DNA of 47,770 bases from contig JBBBWG010029710.1 in assembly GCA_037176905.1 (NCBI GenBank), positions 4,162 through 51,931 on the forward strand, in the 5' to 3' direction. Below the pieces are notes generated by a model. That model worked only from the letters and a program-made list of their open reading frames with translations. It was not told the DNA's origin and ran no database searches. Source of the DNA: Azolla pinnata (taxonomy: Eukaryota > Streptophyta > Polypodiopsida > Salviniales > Salviniaceae). This document shows positions 43,483 through 47,770 of this stretch, piece after piece (within the stretch, counting starts at the first letter, position 1; the number at the start of each line of letters is the position of its first letter). Made by a program: the position numbers and the translations under genes.

Positions 43483-44461
43483 ACCATTGAGCTTTTGAAA
43501 AACAGTAGAGCTATTGCTGTTCGTATGAAGGGAATTTAACTACTTCAGGAATTCATCACGTGAGTTTGTACAGTTCAATATATAAGATCATCTCTTTGAT
43601 CAAGTATTTTTGAACGAGGTTCGGATGAAGATCTTCTTTTCAGTACATACACCTATTGTGCTGAACCGCAGAAAAACCCAAAAACAAAAATATCTCATTT
43701 TATTTTTCGGTTGATGTATACTTCATTCTTTTGAAGCTTAAGCCAGTTTATTGGCTGAACTAAATCTGGGGATTTCTTTATTCTTAATATATTCAATCTC
43801 GTTTATTCAGTTGAGTGTGTACAGGGACAGTGGTAGATTCTGGTATTTCACCATTTGAGCAGGATTTCTTTTGTCAATATTCTCCCAGCAAGAACTGACA
43901 GACACTCGAGCTGCTTCTATTTTCTCGGATGCCCTGCTTCTGTTATGGACAAACAAGGATTTAGAGGCATACATAGAATTTCTCTCTAACCCAGCTGATC
44001 ATTAGCATTGTACATGCATTATCTAAGATGCCAAGTGAGTAATCAAACTACGCCATCCACACATTGTACAGTTTGTCATTCATAACTGAATTTTTTGATG
44101 GTTGAAATGCTAGTTTTGCTATTGTCGAGATTTGTCATTATCTGACAATTTGTGGGGAGTCCTTAAGGAAGTGAAATGTGAATTGTATGTTCTCCAAGCT
44201 TGATAAAATCACTAACCATGTGAAAGTTTGTCCCACAATGGTGATCAGAAAAACTGGGATCTATACAGTGTGTAGTCCAAAGCAAATAAAACTGCAGAGA
44301 TCGTACAAAGGATGAGAAGATATAAATCTCCCTAGCTGCATGAAATGAGCAGCTTACGGATGTCATTGTGTCTATATCAAATCTGTTTAGTTTCCGAATG
44401 TCCAAATAAAACATGAACCTTCAATTTTGTTCTCTATATCAAGATGTGTATGAATCACTGT
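43483..44461. other. RABD2 3' UTR and convergent intergenic DNA
   Basis: AT-rich sequence without a supported gene, between the RABD2 stop and the stop codon of the minus-strand 166-codon frame. It should hold both 3' UTRs. Confidence 0.5.
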
Positions 44462-44962
44462 TCATTGATAAGCATAATTTGCAGCAGCTCTAGTGTAATC
44501 AATCTTCGACTCTATATCGCTTTGACAACCCATAGATACATCATCATGAGCAGCTGCACGAGCACCATCGACAACGATATTGTTATGTTCATCAATGGGA
44601 TCGGTGTTTGAGCAACCATGATCAGGTGAACCCGTGATCAACAGCCTACAATTGATCGGATTCAGCACATGGAGATGCCTATACACGCTAAAATCGTCAT
44701 CGTAACAGTTATGGTGGTGGCTTCCAGGAATGTGACGGCTCCAATCTTGTCGAGGATGGATCATAGACTGGTCAGGATCAGGATGAAGAGGTTGAAATCG
44801 GGGCTGGAAACGATGGTAGTGGGGATCATACAGCATGCATTGTGGGTTCATGATCTGAGTTGATGATGAAGATGAAGAAGATGAAGAAGATGGAGATGGA
44901 GAGGGAGATGGAGAGGGAGATGGAGATGACGACGACGACGATTGATCCAAGCTCTCAGCCAT
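44462..44962 (-). CDS. Hypothetical protein, Ser/Pro-rich N-terminus
   Basis: An uninterrupted 166-codon frame starts ATGGCTGAGAGC and ends NYAYQ-stop. Residues 7-34 are Ser and Ser-Pro repeats encoded by TCG/TCA/TCT and TCTCCA units. The middle is rich in His, Asp, Pro and Tyr (DPHYHRFQPRFQPLHPDPD), and the end has AAAHDDVSMGCQSDIESKID. There is no signal peptide, membrane segment or domain known to me. It could be a short disordered plant protein or the first exon of a longer one; the plus strand is less open. Upstream (plus-strand 44972-45460) lies a four-copy tandem repeat that would be its promoter. Coding status is uncertain. Confidence 0.45.
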   Translation of the reverse strand: MAESLDQSSSSSSPSPSPSPSPSPSSSSSSSSSSTQIMNPQCMLYDPHYHRFQPRFQPLHPDPDQSMIHPRQDWSRHIPGSHHHNCYDDDFSVYRHLHVLNPINCRLLITGSPDHGCSNTDPIDEHNNIVVDGARAAAHDDVSMGCQSDIESKIDYTRAAANYAYQ

Positions 44963-44971
44963 GAATGGATG

Positions 44972-45460
44972 AATGATCTCTCTCTCTAAATCTTATGATC
45001 ACATTGGGCAATTACAAGTAATTAGTGCTAATTAATCTCTCTACTGTCTAATTTTGTGTCGGAATATTTAGGTATCTTGGGTGAATGATTAATGAATGAT
45101 CTCTCTCTCTCTCTCTCTAAATCGTATGATCCCGGGTCATTACAAGTGATTAGTGCTAATTAACCTCTCTACTCTGTCTAATTTTGTGTCGGAATATTTA
45201 GGTGTCTTGGGTGAATGATTAATGAATGATCTCTCTCCCTAAATCTTATGATCCTGGGTAATTACAGGTGATTAGTGCTAATTAATCTGTCGATATCTAA
45301 TTTTGTGTTAGAATTAGGTGTTTTGGGTGAATGATTAACGAATGACCTCCCTCTCTCTCTCTCTAAATCTTATGATCATGGGTAATTACAGGTGATTACT
45401 GCTAACTAATCTCTCTACTCTGTCTATCTCTGTGCGTTTGTGTGCCAATTATTCGCACTT
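44972..45460. repeat. Four-copy ~122-bp tandem repeat
   Basis: AATGATCTCTCTCTC or a variant starts at 44972, 45094, 45224 and 45340. Each unit continues with AAATCTTATGATC, GATTAGTGCTAATTAA and TCTAATTTTGTGTCGGAATA (the fourth is more diverged). Each unit has a (CT)n run and a TTAGTGCTAA or TTACTGCTAA palindrome-like core. Confidence 0.88.
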
Positions 45461-45719
45461 AATCTTTGCCATCTCTGAGTTTGTGCTGATATTCAAGGAT
45501 CTTCTAATTCCTTGCTGCCGGTTTAGTGCTAATTGCCCTCTTGTATATCATTATCCGGATTACTAGTGCTTAAAACTAGTGATTGCTTAGATCCTCCAGC
45601 GTTAATCGTCCCCGCCCCCCTCTTGTCAGGCAGGATTAGTGCTTAATCTCCCCCCTGCTCGCACTAATCGGACTGGATTAGTGCCTAATCGAAGAGACGT
45701 GGCGTTCAGGATTTTCTAT
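45461..45719. other. Short region with dispersed TTAGTGCTAA-like motifs
   Basis: GTTTAGTGCTAATTG at about 45522, GATTAGTGCTTAATC at about 45634 and GATTAGTGCCTAATC at about 45676 continue the motif of the preceding repeat. No gene. Confidence 0.5.
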
Positions 45720-46235
45720 ACATCCATTTCTATGTACGCATGCATGCATGCGCACACGCATACATCCATTCAGGCACTGCATGCATGCATACATGCGAGC
45801 ATGCTACGCACACACATACATGCATGCATGCATGACGCACACACATACATGCATGCATGCATACATACATACATACATGCACACACATGCACACATACAT
45901 GCACACATACATACATACATACATACATACGTACGTACATACACACACATACATACATACATGCATGCACACATACATACATGCGAGCACATGCATACAT
46001 ACATCATATAGAGCGCGCACGGTTCCCGCATGCACGCACACATGCATACATACACGTACATGCATGCATACACGTACATGCATGCATACATACATACATA
46101 CACAGAGGCACACATACATGCAAGTCCATACGCACACACATACATATAGACATGCAGACATACATATACACAGAGATACATGCATAGACACATGCTTACA
46201 TACATGCACACATACATACGCACGAATGTACATAC
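45720..46235. repeat. Long (CATA)n/(CATG)n/(CACA)n microsatellite
   Basis: About 500 bp of ACATACAT, GCATGCAT and ACACACAC tetramers and dimers, with strict purine-pyrimidine alternation over most of its length. Reading frames on both strands give HTYIHTYIH or VCMYVCMYV repeats and are artefacts. Alternating purine-pyrimidine DNA of this kind is prone to Z-DNA and to replication slippage. Confidence 0.95.
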
Positions 46236-47074
46236 AAACATAACTGCCTGAATCCACATGTACATGCATAAATTGTGCATACAGACATATAACTCTGCTA
46301 AGGCGCAAATTTGGTGGAAATTTAGAGCCCTCTGAAATGGTTGTTTCCAGCACTGAGAGAGGCTCTAGGATGACGTTGTACTCGACACTGTATGAGTTCG
46401 CATGGCGTAGCTTTTGCTTCATCGGGTAATCCGATTTCATCGCATGCTGCATACGGATACGTTTTTCGGCGCATATATCATGGTCTTATCGGTCTGCTCT
46501 CAGTTTTTTAGTTTTCTATGCCCAACTCGCGATCAGCTGCTTATGTCCCTTGCGTATTGCAAGCCATATCAGAGTGGCTCCGGTGTTTTTCTCTCGATCG
46601 TATATTCCATTTTTTCCAAAAAGAATACGCTCCCTCTATAGAGTTCGCCCAAATTTACATCGCACGGACTTACAAACTTAAGATCACTTTTGGCCAGCCT
46701 ATTCCTCGTCAATCATTGCACTACTCGAATCCTCCCTATGTGATTCGAGGAGGAAACAACCATGCTGGAGGTGTGAAGTTCCAGATCATGATTTGTATAG
46801 CCCTTTCCATCATCTGTACGAGGATCTCACTCAACTATCGCACTCCGATTGCTGACTCGGTCATGTTTTTACCACGCTTATTAACAGCATTTACTCTGCT
46901 GTCGAGTATCAACCCTTGACATTAAGCAGTTGCTTGGTCCCTCCCGATCGTTTTCACTTATCAACAACCGGCACTTGGTAGATCACTTCCGCCGGCTTTC
47001 GATCATTCTCTTCTTTTTTTTGCTCCAGTCTCATTAGCTTGCGGGATGCATGAGATGTGTCCCTTTCTTATGAA
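46236..47074. other. Unrecognised spacer between two microsatellites
   Basis: A frame of 133 codons is open at 46518-46919 on the plus strand, but its translation matches no family I know and the codon pattern looks random. Balanced base composition; origin unclear, possibly an old transposon fragment. Confidence 0.4.
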
Positions 47075-47395
47075 TGTACACACATGCAAAACCGCGCACA
47101 TACATACATACGTCACGCATGCACGCATACGCCATGCATACATACATGCACACACCCATGCATACATACGCACACATACATAAAATACATGCATGCATGC
47201 ATACACACACATACACACACATACACACGCATAGAATGCATACATGCATGCATGCATACATACACGCGCACACATACATACATAAAGTCATACAAATATA
47301 TACATGCACATACATAAAATGATATGCACGCATACATACATACATACATACATGCATGCATGCATGCATACATACATGCGCACTGAGAACATACA
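47075..47395. repeat. Second (CATA)n/(CATG)n microsatellite
   Basis: Same composition as the 45720-46235 block: ACATACATACG, GCATGCATGC and ACACACAC tracts, ending 30 bp before the start codon of the next gene. Open frames in it are artefacts. Confidence 0.95.
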
Positions 47396-47426
47396 TCAGA
47401 CGGAGACGAAGGGGGAGGCATCAGCT

Positions 47427-47675
47427 ATGGCGAACGTGGAGAGAGAAGTGGTGGAAGACGAAGTGGGAGAAGAAGCAGAAGAAGAAGAAGAAGAAGAAGG
47501 AGAAGGAGAAGGAGAAGAAGGAGAAGATGGTGTCGACGACGGCGACCAGGAATGGAAACATGCGGATATGGAGAAGGTGCTTTGGAGCTCCTCTCAGATT
47601 CAGGCTCGTGTTCAAGAGCTCGGAAGCCTCATCTCTCGCGACTTCGCCCAATCCCTCCCTCTCCTCGTTCTCGGG
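47427..47675 (+). CDS. HGPT: Probable hypoxanthine-guanine phosphoribosyltransferase, exon 1 (partial)
   Basis: ATG at 47427 opens a frame of 83 codons ending CTCGTTCTCGGG before a GTAAGT donor at 47676. The N-terminus is acidic (about 20 Glu in residues 5-35, from GAAGAA/GGAGAA repeats). Then follows DMEKVLWSSSQIQARVQEL and an LPLLVLG strand at the end. This fits the start of plant HGPRT proteins ('IE+VLW...I...V.EL...I..DF'), where the next exon should supply the G(V/A)..GAF.F..DL block. The enzyme salvages hypoxanthine and guanine to IMP and GMP with PRPP, in the cytosol. The acidic extension is longer than usual and comes from a simple repeat. The catalytic PRPP loop lies beyond the window, so the call rests on N-terminal resemblance alone. 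Confidence 0.65.
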
Positions 47676-47689
47676 GTAAGTCTCCACAT

Positions 47690-47705
47690 CCATACATACA
47701 TACAT

Positions 47706-47770
<65 letters not shown>
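47690..47770. repeat. (CATA)n, (CA)n and (GA)n microsatellite in intron 1
   Basis: The intron after the HGPRT-like exon starts with CATACATACATACATAC, then ACACACACAC, then an uninterrupted (GA)n run to the end of the window. Confidence 0.95.

Noticed and set aside
45639..46452. Long Cys/Val/Met/Tyr and His/Thr/Ile open frames on both strands
   Set aside because: They are direct translations of CATA/CATG tetranucleotide repeats without stops; no conserved or non-repeat sequence supports them.
46518..46919. 133-codon plus-strand frame between microsatellites
   Set aside because: No recognisable motif and no sign of selection visible in one sequence; listed only as unrecognised spacer.

Overview
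The window is nuclear DNA of a land plant. The genes carry many GT-AG introns with short exons, and the protein families are plant-type: an SCL30-like SR splicing factor, a SWI3C chromatin remodelling subunit, a plastid-targeted BASS carrier and a RABD2 GTPase. Between the genes lie AT-rich sequence, telomere-like TTTAGGG motifs and much simple and tandem repeat. A gene for a HET-domain protein, a domain typical of filamentous fungi and reported in some seed-free plants, makes a bryophyte, lycophyte or fern more likely than a flowering plant, but that is inference. A run of 100 N at 36065-36164 is an assembly gap.

Layout. 1-840: diverged ~187-bp tandem repeat with an inverted copy. 1446-2477 (-): probable coding exon with half a heavy-metal-associated (HMA) domain and a low-complexity tail. 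3012-3612: inverted-repeat element. 3676-4590: telomere-like blocks and a long (R)GTCAA hexamer array. 4749-10101 (+): SCL30-like SR protein, 7 exons, 262 aa. 10102-15500: gene-poor, repeats only. 16090-25464 (+): SWI3C, 8 exons, 806 aa; its 3.3-kb intron 5 holds a decayed LINE on the opposite strand, and its last intron is an array of copies of its own 3' splice site. 26723-31273 (+): BASS carrier, 7 exons, 393 aa. 32879-36035 (-): HET-domain protein, 3 GC-rich exons, 609 aa. 39290-39870: CGATCGAT minisatellite. 40125-43482 (+): RABD2/Rab1 GTPase, 8 exons, 202 aa. 44462-44962 (-): unrecognised 166-aa reading frame. 45720-46235 and 47075-47395: CATA/CATG microsatellites. 47427-47675 (+): first coding exon of a probable hypoxanthine phosphoribosyltransferase that runs off the window.

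The genes are independent eukaryotic transcription units and form no operon or evident pathway. Housekeeping functions (splicing, chromatin, plastid transport, ER-Golgi traffic, purine salvage) surround one compositionally foreign-looking gene, the HET-domain gene. All multi-exon models were assembled by hand from splice-site consensus, phase continuity and resemblance to known families; no search or transcript data were available. The strongest leads are the HET-domain gene and the duplicated splice acceptors of SWI3C.
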